Shown: piece by piece, positions 16,422-25,766 of the stretch
Numbering within the stretch: position 1 is the stretch's first letter
How the letters are laid out: each line of letters begins with the position of its first letter
Origin: Bacillota bacterium
Lineage (GTDB): Bacteria; Bacillota; Clostridia; Christensenellales; UMGS416
Direction of reading: 5' to 3'
Assembly (NCBI GenBank): GCA_023435705.1
Contig: JAEYRH010000003.1
Location: 282,685 to 346,684 of the forward strand
DNA: 64,000 bases
The notes under the pieces: generated by a model
Databases searched by the model: none
What the model was told of the DNA's origin: nothing
What the model saw: the letters and a program-made list of their open reading frames with translations, nothing else
Translations under genes and position numbers: made by a program

Positions 16422-17885
16422 ATGAAGATCAATAAAAAACTCAGATATGGCGGATACGCCCTGCTGGTTACTTTGTTTGGGATCGCCCTGATTGTTCTGT
16501 TGAACATTGGGCTTTCAGCGCTGGACCAGAAATTCGACCTGAAGATTGACACCACGCAGAACAAGAAGTACTCCCTGTCAGACACCACCAAGAAAACGGT
16601 GGCCGCGCTGACAAAGGATGTGCATATCTACACGCTGTATGTGGAAGGCTCTGAGAACCCTGACGTTGTGGAAATCATCAACAAGTTCAAGGGTCTATCC
16701 GCTCATATCACCGTGGAAAATGTGGACCCCGAGCGCAACCCCGGCTTTGTGAAGAAGTTCCAGAAGGAAGGCGAGACAATCGCCGCCGGTTCCATCATCG
16801 TCACCGATGCGGAAAACAAGCTGGTGCGCATCCTTGACCAATACGCCCAGTATGAGTATGGCTATGATGAGACCACACAGAAAAGCTATATCGCACAGAT
16901 CAAGGTGGAAGGGGCCGTTGCCAATGCCATGAATTACATTGAGCTGGGCTATATGCCGGCTGCTTATGTGGTGCAGGGCCATGGCGAGCTGTCCATCAGC
17001 AACCTTGGAAACATCAATGCGTATATGTCTGACCAGAACTACAACCTGGAGTCTGTAAATATCGCCCAGACGCCCGAGAAGATCAAGGCTGGCGACATCA
17101 TCATGTTCTTCAACCCCCAGACCGACATTTCCGATGAGGAGCGCGAACTGCTCAAGCCACTGATGGAAAAGGGCGGCCGGTTCTATTTCCTGTTTGACCC
17201 GCTGAAGACCAATGCAGAAAAGATGCCCAACCTGATGTCATTGCTGAAGCTGTATGACATCAGCCTGAGAAAAGGGCTTGTGGTGGAAACCAATCTTGGT
17301 AATATGTACAGCTCCCAATACCCCAGCGTTCTTGTGCCGAGTATTCAAACACACGAAGTGACCAAAGGCGTTGGTGGCGGCAGCGTGCCGGTGATTATGC
17401 CCAACTCCGGTGCTCTTGATCTGCCGGATGTGGCGCCGGAAAGCTCAATGACCATCACGCCCCTGCTGAAGAGCTCCAAAGACGCATATTTGAAGGTTGT
17501 CGATGAGACGACCACCAATGAGGATATGGAGCAGAAACCGGAAGACGAGACCGGTGAGTTTACGCTGATGGCCGCGGTGGAAAAGACCGTGGGCAGCGAT
17601 GCCGCCGACAGCGTGCGGTTCATTGTCTCCTACAACACCGAGTTTGCGACGACCTCCAATCTCAGCAATTTCAGCAACAACATGAACCTGTTTATGGACA
17701 GCGCTTCCTGGATGCGCAACGCTGAGAAGGACATTTATGTGCGCCCGAAGACAGTCGCCGATTCCGTGATGCGGATCAGCAATGCTTTCGAGTTTTGGAT
17801 GATCCTGGCCGTGTCGATCCTGCTGGTGCCTGTGCTGATGCTGATCGCCGGCATTGTGATTCACGTCCGGCGCAAGCACCTGTAA
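16422..17885 (+). CDS. Gld/ABC-transporter auxiliary protein (GldG-like)
   Basis: A 487-residue protein with one membrane segment near each end (about 11-33 and 460-483) and a large extracytoplasmic middle. The middle has the ABC_transp_aux pattern: N-terminal YSLSDTTKKTV, a thioredoxin-like first half, and GHGELSISNLG near 190. Proteins of this type accompany GldA/GldF-like transporters and are thought to form their external part. ATG 16422 follows GGAGATGGAG one base after the permease stop; the earlier in-frame start at 16398 would overlap the permease and is unlikely. Confidence 0.85.
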   Translation: MKINKKLRYGGYALLVTLFGIALIVLLNIGLSALDQKFDLKIDTTQNKKYSLSDTTKKTVAALTKDVHIYTLYVEGSENPDVVEIINKFKGLSAHITVENVDPERNPGFVKKFQKEGETIAAGSIIVTDAENKLVRILDQYAQYEYGYDETTQKSYIAQIKVEGAVANAMNYIELGYMPAAYVVQGHGELSISNLGNINAYMSDQNYNLESVNIAQTPEKIKAGDIIMFFNPQTDISDEERELLKPLMEKGGRFYFLFDPLKTNAEKMPNLMSLLKLYDISLRKGLVVETNLGNMYSSQYPSVLVPSIQTHEVTKGVGGGSVPVIMPNSGALDLPDVAPESSMTITPLLKSSKDAYLKVVDETTTNEDMEQKPEDETGEFTLMAAVEKTVGSDAADSVRFIVSYNTEFATTSNLSNFSNNMNLFMDSASWMRNAEKDIYVRPKTVADSVMRISNAFEFWMILAVSILLVPVLMLIAGIVIHVRRKHL

Positions 17886-17910
17886 GCCAAATGGAAGGAC
17901 GCTTGGCAAA

Positions 17911-19350
17911 ATGAAAATGAAACGCAATCTGATCATACTGGGTGCGGTGCTGCTTGTTGTGGTAGCCGGTGTGGTGTTTGCCACCAATTATCAGCCACCG
18001 GCCGAGCCCACCGCAACGCCCGCTCCCACCGAGGACCCAGCCTTGCTGCTAATGAGCAACTATACGTCTGACCAGGTCAAGGAAGTCACAATCAAGAACA
18101 ACATCACCGCGCCGTATACTGTGTTGAAGTCCGGCGACAAGTATGTTGTGCAGGGCATGGAGAGCAGTGATTTCAACCAGACCACAATCAGCAGCCTGGT
18201 CTATAATGCCGCCTATGTCGCTGGCGATCGCATGATCGAGCAGAACCCCAAGGATCTGAGCGTTTATGGGCTGGACAAGCCGCAGGCCACCGTCACCGCC
18301 AAATATGTGGACGGCAAGATCAATGTGTTTTTAATCGGAGACATGTCTCCAGCCGGAAACAGCTATTACATCATGCTGGAAGGCGGCGACAAGGTTTATA
18401 CTGTCTGGATGAATGTGGGCGGTTCCTTCCTCAAGACGCCGGACAGCATGCTGAACATTCCAAAGATACAGCTCACCCAGGAGGAAATTGAAACGGTCAC
18501 CGTTTTGAAAAACGGCGAACCCATGCTTGAGGTCACAAACCAGACAAACGAGAAGGATGTAGCCTTATCACCCTGGAGGATCGTCAAGCCCTGGAAGCGG
18601 TCGGTGGATGCAGAAGTGTTGAGTAAATACCTCCAAACCATCCTTGAGATTGAGATGAACTCTGTTGAGGTTGGCGACGCCAAGGATCTGGCTCAATATG
18701 GGCTGGACAAACCGGAATATGAGTTGACTGTCAGCGGCGCCGGTAAAACTGACCAACTGTTGTTTGGCAAGAAAAAGGATGATTACAACACCTATGTGAA
18801 GTTTGCCAACAGCAATACTGTGTACACGATGTCCACCAGCCTGCTGGACTTCACGAAGACCACTCCGTATAAGCTCATGGATAAGATGATCCTTCTGGTC
18901 AACATCACATCTGCGGTCGGTGTGGAGTTTGACGGCCTGGGTGTGAATGGCAAGATGGACATTGAGCACAAGGTCGTGTTGGACAGCAACGGCAAGGAGA
19001 AACTGGACGGCAACGGCAAGAAGACATACGACCAGGTTTTCACGATCAGTGGCAAGACAGTGGATGACAAGGTTGCCCGTTACTTCTATCAGACCTGCAT
19101 CGGGTTGCAGACCCACAGCATGGTCAAGGAAGGGTGGGTGCCCACTGGAACGCCGCTCGCCGTACTGACCTATACGAGAAACGCCGACCCAAGAGAGATC
19201 AAGATCGAGTTCATGGCATACGACGATGACTTTTTCGCCGTGCGGATGGACGGTGGCACGCACTTTCTGATCAAGAAGGAAAAAGTGCAGAAAGTCGCGG
19301 ATGACTTGAAACTCCTGAAGGAAGGCAAATTGACTGTGCCCGCAAACTGA
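17911..19350 (+). CDS. DUF4340 domain-containing membrane-anchored protein
   Basis: A 479-residue protein with one N-terminal membrane anchor (about residues 5-25) and then a Thr/Ala/Pro linker. Two related extracytoplasmic halves follow, each with an LxxYGLDKPxxxxTV-type motif (near 115 and 268), as in DUF4340. Such proteins regularly follow GldG-like genes and probably sit on the outside with the transporter; no enzymatic residues are evident. ATG 17911 is preceded by GGAAGGA. It is the last gene of the operon and is followed by a clear terminator. Confidence 0.82.
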   Translation: MKMKRNLIILGAVLLVVVAGVVFATNYQPPAEPTATPAPTEDPALLLMSNYTSDQVKEVTIKNNITAPYTVLKSGDKYVVQGMESSDFNQTTISSLVYNAAYVAGDRMIEQNPKDLSVYGLDKPQATVTAKYVDGKINVFLIGDMSPAGNSYYIMLEGGDKVYTVWMNVGGSFLKTPDSMLNIPKIQLTQEEIETVTVLKNGEPMLEVTNQTNEKDVALSPWRIVKPWKRSVDAEVLSKYLQTILEIEMNSVEVGDAKDLAQYGLDKPEYELTVSGAGKTDQLLFGKKKDDYNTYVKFANSNTVYTMSTSLLDFTKTTPYKLMDKMILLVNITSAVGVEFDGLGVNGKMDIEHKVVLDSNGKEKLDGNGKKTYDQVFTISGKTVDDKVARYFYQTCIGLQTHSMVKEGWVPTGTPLAVLTYTRNADPREIKIEFMAYDDDFFAVRMDGGTHFLIKKEKVQKVADDLKLLKEGKLTVPAN

Positions 19351-19382
19351 GCACAGATCGCCAGTAGCAAAACTATAAATCA

Positions 19383-19418
19383 AAAACGGCAATCCGGATG
19401 CGGGTTGCCGTTTTGTTG
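19383..19418 (+). terminator. Terminator of the ABC-2 operon
   Basis: AAAACGGCAA (19383-19392) pairs with TTGCCGTTTT (19405-19414), followed by GTTGT. Confidence 0.8.
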
Positions 19419-19438
19419 TCAGCCAGACACCGGGTTCT

Positions 19439-21184
19439 TCAAAATAGCATTTTCTCTATAAATGCCTGCTGGAAATCCTGTCTCGCCGAAAGCTCGATAT
19501 ATCGGATTGCCTTGGCAAGCCGCTTGGCTTCCTCCATTGCTTCTGTGGAGAGCAGTACCGCTTTTGCGCCGGCTCCCGAGCTGTTGCCAATTGCCACAGC
19601 CTTGTCTGCCAGCGCCAGCGGGATCAAGCCTATCCGCCCGGCCGACCGCTTGTCCAGATAGCTGCCAAAACCGCCGGCCAGATAAATGGTTTTCACATCC
19701 TCCACACCAATCCCAGCTTCGGCGAGCAGCACGTCAATGCCCGCTGCCACAGCGGCCTTTGCCAGCTGCACCTCGCGGATATCACGGGCAGTCAGTTTCA
19801 CACCGGATACGCTGTCGATCACAATACCTTCTTCATCAAATGAGACCCAGCCCGGTGCGTTGTTGCGCTCCAACCGGCCGGTCTCGTCAATCACACCCGC
19901 GTCCAGCAGGCCGGCCACCAGGTCCAGCAGCCCGGAGCCGCAGATGCCGCGGGCCGGTTCACCGCCGATGGTGGTGAATCGGATGCCATCTTCCACCACA
20001 GCTGTGTTGATTGCGCCGGCCACGCCGCCCATGCCGCAGCGGATGTGCGCACCCTCAAAGGCCGGGCCTGCAGCGGTGGAGCAGGCAAAGAGCTTGCCAG
20101 CAGCGGCCAGCGCAATCTCGCCATTGGTGCCGATGTCAATCAAAAGCGAAGGTTCAAATTGCTCGTTCATGCCTGCCGCCAGCAAGCCCGCCACTGTGTC
20201 GGCACCGACATAGCCGGACACGCAGGGTAGCATCGTAACCGCCGCGTTGGGATGCAGATGGAGGCCCAGCGCGGCTGCCGGCAGCTCCATTGCTGATGTA
20301 AACGCCGGGGTGAAGGGTGCTTGCGCGATGTGCTCCGGTGATACACCGGCAAACAGGTGCATCATCACCGTGTTGCCGGCCACCACAACGTGTGCTATGC
20401 TGCTCCGATCCACTCCTGCGGTATGGCACAGCCGGCCGATCATGCCGTCTATTTCACTGGCCACTGCAGCCTGGAGCGCCTCCAGCCCGCCGGCTTTGGC
20501 GTGGTCCGCACGGGTGATCACGTCGTCACCCCATGCCTTCTGTGGGTTCAAAGCCGAGGTGACTGCAACCTCCTCACCGGTTGTGAGGTCAACCAGGTAG
20601 GCCGCCAACGTTGTCGTGCCAATGTCCACAGCCGCGCCATAGAGCCGCTCCGGGTTCAGGCCGATCACTGCATGTCCCCGAAGCGCCGCGGTGACCTCCC
20701 AGCCGCACCGCCGCAACGCGCCGGGCAGTTCTTTCAGCACATCCGGCGATGCTGTGAGCCCATCCATCGCCAGTGCCTCCGCCAACCGATCCAGGTCAGC
20801 CCGTTGGTCGTCAAGACCTGGCTCAGTCAATCTGGCAGCCTTTGTGACTACTTGTGGGTGAAACGGATATTGCACTGAATGGCCCTCGGTGGCGATGTGA
20901 GCTGCCCTATATCCTGTTTGCTCGAGCCGGATGTCCATGCCCTCAAGAGGTGCTGTTGCGCACGCCAGGCGCACGCCAGCGAGCAGGTCCTCCTTGCTGA
21001 TCAACCGCAGGTCAGATGCTGTTGGCGCCGGGGCATTGGCAATCACAACGCGGCACTTCCCGCACCGGCTGCCGCCGCCGCATGGAGCGGCCAGGCGATA
21101 GCCCAGCGCCGGCAGCAAGGAGTGAAGAGTTGTGCCTTGAGCGGCCCCTGCCTGAAAACTCTTGCCGTTAACGGTGATCCTCAT
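19439..21184 (-). CDS. ASKHA-domain [2Fe-2S] protein (DUF4445, RamA/RACo-like corrinoid activator)
   Basis: A 581-residue protein. The N-terminal plant-type ferredoxin domain has cysteines 35, 41, 44 and 75 (C-x5-C-x2-C-x30-C). A linker follows, then a C-terminal actin-like ATPase fold with AVDIGTTTLAAYLVD near 205 and LLIDIGTNGEIAL near 340. Family members use ATP to reduce and reactivate cob(II)alamin in corrinoid methyl-transfer proteins. No corrinoid protein or methyltransferase gene is beside it, so its partner is unknown. GGAGG lies six bases before ATG 21184. Its presence fits an anaerobic lifestyle with methyl-group metabolism. Confidence 0.85.
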   Translation of the reverse strand: MRITVNGKSFQAGAAQGTTLHSLLPALGYRLAAPCGGGSRCGKCRVVIANAPAPTASDLRLISKEDLLAGVRLACATAPLEGMDIRLEQTGYRAAHIATEGHSVQYPFHPQVVTKAARLTEPGLDDQRADLDRLAEALAMDGLTASPDVLKELPGALRRCGWEVTAALRGHAVIGLNPERLYGAAVDIGTTTLAAYLVDLTTGEEVAVTSALNPQKAWGDDVITRADHAKAGGLEALQAAVASEIDGMIGRLCHTAGVDRSSIAHVVVAGNTVMMHLFAGVSPEHIAQAPFTPAFTSAMELPAAALGLHLHPNAAVTMLPCVSGYVGADTVAGLLAAGMNEQFEPSLLIDIGTNGEIALAAAGKLFACSTAAGPAFEGAHIRCGMGGVAGAINTAVVEDGIRFTTIGGEPARGICGSGLLDLVAGLLDAGVIDETGRLERNNAPGWVSFDEEGIVIDSVSGVKLTARDIREVQLAKAAVAAGIDVLLAEAGIGVEDVKTIYLAGGFGSYLDKRSAGRIGLIPLALADKAVAIGNSSGAGAKAVLLSTEAMEEAKRLAKAIRYIELSARQDFQQAFIEKMLF

Positions 21185-21199
21185 TGGTGCCTCCGGTTG

Positions 21200-21499
21200 T
21201 TACTTGAAAAAGGTTTTCATAAACAAGGGCATTGCCTCGTAAATGGTGAACGCGCCGATTACAACAAACAATAATCCGGTGACCAGCTTCAGCACATCGG
21301 CAGGGATATATTTCGTGATCACGCCGCCAAAAAACGCGCCAAGAAACGTGACCACGACCAAGGCGGCAGACGCCCCGATGAACACGGGCCATGGCTTGCT
21401 GTTTCCGGCGGCCAGTGTAAACACGGCCAACTGCGTTTTGTCACCCAGTTCGGCTAATAGAAGCGTGCCAAACGCCACGGCAGCGAGCTTCCAGTCCAT
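21200..21499 (-). CDS. GDT1/TMEM165 (UPF0016) family transporter, single-repeat form
   Basis: A 99-residue membrane protein with three hydrophobic segments and one copy of the family motif, AELGDKTQL, near residue 17. GDT1 proteins export or exchange Mn2+ or Ca2+. Most have two motif copies in one chain; a one-copy protein must dimerise or pair with a second half, and none lies next to it. AAAGGAG is eight bases before ATG 21499. The ferredoxin-ASKHA gene starts 15 bases downstream and may be co-transcribed. Confidence 0.85.
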   Translation of the reverse strand: MDWKLAAVAFGTLLLAELGDKTQLAVFTLAAGNSKPWPVFIGASAALVVVTFLGAFFGGVITKYIPADVLKLVTGLLFVVIGAFTIYEAMPLFMKTFFK

Positions 21500-21516
21500 C
21501 GCCTTCGCTCCTTTGG

Positions 21517-21545
21517 ATTATAGGGATACACATACAAATATGCAA
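21517..21545 (-). promoter_or_regulatory. SigA promoter for the GDT1-type gene
   Basis: On the minus strand TTGCAT, 17-base spacer, perfect TATAAT (complement of 21517-21522), about 18 bases before the start codon. Confidence 0.65.
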
Positions 21546-21632
21546 GCAGGCATGCAACAATGAGCGAATTCGTTCTGTTGATTTGTTGTAATATGTGCTG
21601 TTGCGGAGTAACAGGTTGCTGGTGCAGTGATG

Positions 21633-21815
21633 CTAAATCCGGCTGCCGGGGCCCATACTCAGATAATCAAAGGTGTTGCTGCTCATCGCGTGGCGCACGC
21701 AGCCGCTTTCCACTATGGTCTGCACACCTTTCCATGACATGGTTGGGATTTCCGGTGGCTTGTATTCCACCGGGTGCTCCAAAATCACCCGGGCTGGGAT
21801 GACGCTGTAAATCAT
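21633..21815 (-). CDS. ylzJ: YlzJ-like small protein
   Basis: A 60-residue protein with N-terminus MIYSVIPARVILEHP, matching the YlzJ family that follows tepA in Bacillus. Its ATG overlaps the stop of tepA (21812-21815), so the two are translationally coupled. The function is unknown; the conserved pairing suggests it works with TepA. The gap of about 130 bases to the next gene holds that gene's promoter. Confidence 0.8.
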   Translation of the reverse strand: MIYSVIPARVILEHPVEYKPPEIPTMSWKGVQTIVESGCVRHAMSSNTFDYLSMGPGSRI

Positions 21816-22564
21816 GACGGATTGTCCTCCTGTTTTAAATCTTCCTTTTCTTGCTCTTCTTTTTGTGTGATCAGCTCCCGCAGTTTGGAGAGCGCCTTTT
21901 CCAACGAGCCTGTTTCGTCAATCAGACCGCAGGCCACTGCTTCAGGGCCGATCAGGATTGTGCCCATGTCATTGGCCAGTTCGCCTGTGCGGGTCAGCAT
22001 TTCCATGAACTGCTCGCGCTTGATGCTGCTGTGCTGTGTCACGAAGGATACCACGCGATCCTGCATCTTGTTCAGATAATCAAACGTCTGCGGTGCGCTG
22101 ATGACCATGCCGTTCAGGCGGACCGGGTGGATTGTCATCGTAGCCGTGGGTGCGATGAATGACCATGTGGTGCTCACAGCCAAGGGAACACCGATGCTGT
22201 GGCCTCCGCCCAGCACCACCGAAACAGACGGTTTGGACATTCCTGCGATCAGCTCGGATATGGCCAGCCCGGCTTCCACGTCGCCGCCCACAGTGTTCAG
22301 CAGCACCAGGAAGCCCTTGATGTCTGGGCTTTCCTCTATGGCTACCAGCATCGGGATGATGTGCTCATACTTGGTGGTTTTGTTGTTTGAGGGCAACACC
22401 ATATGGCCCTCAATCTGCCCCACAATCGTGATGCAGTGAATGGGGCTTTTCGGGGCAAGCGGCTGCATCTGCGGCGGAATGCCATAGTTTGCGGTGCTGT
22501 CCTCGTTCTGTGGTGTGGTGGTTGGTTGTTCCGGATCGGTGGGTGTTGGCGTTTCAGGCACCAT
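21812..22564 (-). CDS. tepA: ClpP-like protease TepA (translocation-enhancing protein)
   Basis: A 250-residue ClpP-fold serine peptidase. A proline/threonine-rich N-terminus (1-35) precedes the core with NTVGGDVEAG (90-99), the nucleophile Ser123 in GGHSIGV and His146 in TIHPVRLNG. In Bacillus TepA supports secretion by removing signal peptides or blocked translocation products. The length and motifs look intact. GGAG lies eight bases before ATG 22564. The downstream overlapping gene is ylzJ, as in other Bacillota. Confidence 0.88.
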   Translation of the reverse strand: MVPETPTPTDPEQPTTTPQNEDSTANYGIPPQMQPLAPKSPIHCITIVGQIEGHMVLPSNNKTTKYEHIIPMLVAIEESPDIKGFLVLLNTVGGDVEAGLAISELIAGMSKPSVSVVLGGGHSIGVPLAVSTTWSFIAPTATMTIHPVRLNGMVISAPQTFDYLNKMQDRVVSFVTQHSSIKREQFMEMLTRTGELANDMGTILIGPEAVACGLIDETGSLEKALSKLRELITQKEEQEKEDLKQEDNPS

Positions 22565-22755
22565 TTCATCAGCTCCGTTTTTTTCTTGTTTTAGTCTCTC
22601 CCCGATCAGGTGTAATAAACCGTTGTGGCATTTGAATACTCAAACGCAGCTATGTGGTTTTCAACGTCTGTTTTGATGTTTTTGGCGGAATTGCGATGAC
22701 AGCTTGATGCCATGAATATAGTATTTTGATGAAAACAATGATGGAGGGATTCTCA

Positions 22756-23565
22756 ATGTGGAGCCGTGAACAATTGAAGGACAGGGCAAAGTTTGGATTG
22801 AGCAAATACTACTGGATGGCATTCCTGGTAACGTTTTTGGGGGGCATCCTGAGCGGTGGAGGTCGTGGTGGGCCTACATTTAACTTCAATTTTGGAAATT
22901 CCAACTGGCGCTCCATGAATCACTACAACAACTATGGCGACCGGTTTGGCGGCCTTGACATCAGCGATCCGAACTTTATCGCAACGCTTACGATGATTCT
23001 CACCGGAGTGGCTGTCGTGTCCGTAGTCGCGTTGATTGTCATGGCCATCAGTTATGCGTGGCAGATCTTCCTTGGAGGCCCAATCGAGGCGGGGATGAGC
23101 CGTTACTTTTTGGAAGCCAGGCAAGACCGGTCTGACTTTGTGAACCTATTCTACTCATTCCGCAATGGCCGATACATCAACACGGTCAAAGCCATGGCTT
23201 GGAGGCTGTTGTTCACAATGCTTTGGACGCTGCTGCTGATCATCCCCGGCATCATCAAAGGATATGCTTACAGCATGGTGCCATATCTCATGGCGGACAA
23301 TCCTGGCATGGATTACAAGCGCGCACTGAAGCTGAGCATGGCGATGACAGATGGGCAGAAGTTTGATATTTTCGTGCTGGACCTTTCTTTCATTGGCTGG
23401 GCCTTGCTTGGTGTGTTGACTTGTGGCATTGGGTTACTCTTCTTAAACCCGTATATCTACGCGACCAAGGCAGAGCTCTATGTGGTTTTGCGCCAGCAGG
23501 CACTTGAGCGCGGCCTGTGCACCGCGGAGGAGCTCAACCAGCCGCTGTCGGAAGCCTCTGCCTAA
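22756..23565 (+). CDS. DUF975 family membrane protein
   Basis: A 269-residue protein with N-terminus MWSREQLKDRAKFGLSKYYW, the usual DUF975 opening, then a Gly/Asn-rich extracytoplasmic loop (about 35-75) and four to five membrane segments. The family is common in Bacillota and of unknown function. GGAGGG (22743-22748) is seven bases from ATG 22756; in-frame starts upstream are not supported. It is monocistronic with a terminator directly after it. Confidence 0.82.
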   Translation: MWSREQLKDRAKFGLSKYYWMAFLVTFLGGILSGGGRGGPTFNFNFGNSNWRSMNHYNNYGDRFGGLDISDPNFIATLTMILTGVAVVSVVALIVMAISYAWQIFLGGPIEAGMSRYFLEARQDRSDFVNLFYSFRNGRYINTVKAMAWRLLFTMLWTLLLIIPGIIKGYAYSMVPYLMADNPGMDYKRALKLSMAMTDGQKFDIFVLDLSFIGWALLGVLTCGIGLLFLNPYIYATKAELYVVLRQQALERGLCTAEELNQPLSEASA

Positions 23566-23585
23566 TTGTATTATGTGATATGCTG

Positions 23586-23623
23586 AGAATGGGCGGGATT
23601 TATTTCCGCCCATTCTGTTTTGT
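23586..23623 (+). terminator. Terminator of the DUF975 gene
   Basis: AGAATGGGCGG (23586-23596) pairs with CCGCCCATTCT (23606-23616), followed by GTTTTGT. Confidence 0.85.
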
Positions 23624-23637
23624 CGAGTTATGTCCGG

Positions 23638-24495
23638 TTACTTGGTTTTCTTTCCGGGCATTGTGGCGTTGGCCGGCAGGCAGATGCTGTTGCCCGGTAA
23701 AAACCAGCAAGGTGGCGCGAAGGGATTGGCCTTCAGCAGGTCGTCGGTGGAAACCTGGAATTTCTCCGCCAGCTTCAACAGGTCCTCACCCTCGCCAATC
23801 ATGTAGCGTTCGCTTTCCACGCAAGCTGGCAGGCAGGCAAACGGCGCGATGCACAGGCGTGTGCCGGGCATCAGGTTTTCTGAGGAGAAACCGGGGTTGG
23901 CCACTGTAAGCGAATAGACGGATACGCTGAACCGTTCGGCGATGCTGGTGAGCGTGTCACCATTGGCGACGATGTAGCTCATCGAGCCGGTGGGGCAGGG
24001 GGCCATCACCGGTGCGGGGATGCAGATCAGGATGCCTGCCATCAGATTGTTGCCGTTAAGGCCTGGGTTGGCGGCCATCAGTTCATTGGTGGTGATGCCA
24101 AACTTCTTTGCGATGCTATAGAATGTGTCTCCCACCTGCACTGTGTAGTTTTGACCGTCACAAGGCTTGGACATCGGCACACAGAGCATCTGTCCAAGAT
24201 ACAGCATGGACATTTCGTTGAGGCCGGGGTTGGCAGCCAGCAGTTGCTGCACTGTCGTGCCATTCATCCTGGCGATGTTGTATAGCGTGTCGCCTTCCTC
24301 CACCGTGTAGGGCATTGTGCCCTCGGGGCACATCGTGGTCGGTTGTGGGGTTGGCGGGATCACGCCGCCCGATTCGGTTGCCGGTTGGTAAACACCAAAT
24401 GGGTAGCTATAGTTGGCGGCCTGCTGCAGGCACGGGTTCCAGCCCGGTATGTATCCCGGCATGTAGCCGTTGGGGACCGGTGGATATGGTCTCAT
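23638..24495 (-). CDS. Protein with four LysM domains, probable spore or cell-wall binding
   Basis: A 285-residue protein with no signal peptide. A Pro/Tyr/Gly-rich N-terminus (1-50, MRPYPPVPNGY) is followed by four LysM modules beginning near residues 63, 116, 172 and 231 (for example YTVEEGDTLYNIA, YTVQVGDTFYSIA). Each module is followed by ANPG or ANPF, with pairs of cysteines between modules. LysM binds peptidoglycan or chitin-like glycans. A cytoplasmically made LysM protein with a Tyr/Pro-rich head is typical of spore coat and cortex-interface proteins, so a spore role is plausible but inferred. AGGAGG precedes ATG 24495. Confidence 0.85.
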   Translation of the reverse strand: MRPYPPVPNGYMPGYIPGWNPCLQQAANYSYPFGVYQPATESGGVIPPTPQPTTMCPEGTMPYTVEEGDTLYNIARMNGTTVQQLLAANPGLNEMSMLYLGQMLCVPMSKPCDGQNYTVQVGDTFYSIAKKFGITTNELMAANPGLNGNNLMAGILICIPAPVMAPCPTGSMSYIVANGDTLTSIAERFSVSVYSLTVANPGFSSENLMPGTRLCIAPFACLPACVESERYMIGEGEDLLKLAEKFQVSTDDLLKANPFAPPCWFLPGNSICLPANATMPGKKTK

Positions 24496-24564
24496 ATGAT
24501 AAACCTCCTAGCGAAAGAGTGGCCGAATGACCCGTAATAATCATATTCACCAGGGGGTTTGGGT

Positions 24565-24592
24565 GTTCAAAAGGCTCCCTTTCGGGAGCCTT
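24565..24592 (-). terminator. Terminator-like hairpin after the GNAT-like gene
   Basis: On the minus strand AAGGCTCCC-GAAA-GGGAGCCTT (24571-24592) continues into TTGAAC; strong stem with a GAAA tetraloop but a short U-run. Confidence 0.6.
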
Positions 24593-24611
24593 CAACTGTA
24601 GCGATCATGTT

Positions 24612-25766
24612 CTAAATGTCTTTTTCATACGTCCTGTAAACGCGGTATATGCGTGCTCCAGACTTGACCGCACTGTTCATTGAATAGATGTTGCGCTCGT
24701 CAATTGTGGAGATTTCAGCCCACTTATACTTTTTCCGCCTGGCTGCCTCATACACCCGCAGCGCCAGTGCGCCTGTTACGGCTTTGTTTTGGAAATCCGG
24801 CACCACGAACATCACGATGAGCCTCAGGCCATCCACAACCCGGCCGGCCACCGGGAAGCCCTTGGCCCGCAGGCGCTCTTTCAACAGCCCAAGCAGCGCC
24901 GGCGAAACCATACGGCCGTTCATGCGCCGGATGATCTGGTTGTAGTCGGGCATCGCCAATACAAAGCCGATGGCTCGGTCACCGGAGCGGGCCAGATAGA
25001 TCAGATCCATGTCGGCCATTGCCTTGAGCATGTTAGCCTCCGCACGGATGTCATCCTCAGTGGGTGGCGCCAACTGGTCGAGCAGCTCCGGCATGCCTGT
25101 GGAGAGCACATAGGTGATGTCTTTCACTTCGCGCTCAAAGTGATGGTCCAGGTCCAGACGGTCCACCCGAAAACCGAAACGCTCCATCGCATGGTTGCAG
25201 ATATTCTGGTATTTTTCCGGGTTGAATTGATCCATGCTGATGAAATACGCGAAATGGTCCTGTTGCTTTTGAAAGCCCCAGCTGGAAAAAAGCTTGTCGT
25301 AATATGCCGGGTTGTATGTGCCAAACAGCACTGGCGGGCCGTCAAACCCTTGCACCAGCAGCCCCTTGCCGAAATCGTCATAGGTGTAGTTTTCCGGGCC
25401 AATCACCCGGTTCATGCCCCGGTCTGTCAGCCATTTGGCGGCAGCGTCCAGCAGGACGTTTGCCACAGCCTGGTCATCCACGCACTCAAAAAGCGACAAA
25501 TACCCCTGCTGGTAGCCCTTCACCCGGTTCAGCTGCTCGTTGGTGCCCACCAGCACGCGGGCTGCGGGCTTGCCGTCGCGCCAAGCCATCAGGAAAGCCT
25601 GCTCGCCGTTGTCAAACAAGGCGTTGTGGATCCCCATCAGCGACTTCAACTGGTCGGATATCAGAGGTGGCACAAAATTGGGGTCATTTTCATAGATCTG
25701 CCATGCGAAACGGATGAACGCGTCAATTTGCCGGCGCGTCTTTTTGAGCTCCCGGATTTCAATCAA
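24612..25766 (-). CDS. GNAT-superfamily-like protein of unknown function
   Basis: A 384-residue soluble protein. The first 100 residues (RFAWQIYENDPNFVPPL, GKPAARVLV) and the last 100 (VMFVVPDFQNKAVTGALALRVYEAARRKKYKWAEIST) look like the two halves of GNAT acyltransferase folds. The family is a widespread uncharacterised group of about 380 residues whose acceptor is unknown. The start is TTG 25766, eight bases after GAGAGGAG; a nearby ATG runs into a stop. It is transcribed away from spoIIGA, with a 254-base AT-rich gap that contains no gene. Confidence 0.7.
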   Translation of the reverse strand: MIEIRELKKTRRQIDAFIRFAWQIYENDPNFVPPLISDQLKSLMGIHNALFDNGEQAFLMAWRDGKPAARVLVGTNEQLNRVKGYQQGYLSLFECVDDQAVANVLLDAAAKWLTDRGMNRVIGPENYTYDDFGKGLLVQGFDGPPVLFGTYNPAYYDKLFSSWGFQKQQDHFAYFISMDQFNPEKYQNICNHAMERFGFRVDRLDLDHHFEREVKDITYVLSTGMPELLDQLAPPTEDDIRAEANMLKAMADMDLIYLARSGDRAIGFVLAMPDYNQIIRRMNGRMVSPALLGLLKERLRAKGFPVAGRVVDGLRLIVMFVVPDFQNKAVTGALALRVYEAARRKKYKWAEISTIDERNIYSMNSAVKSGARIYRVYRTYEKDI

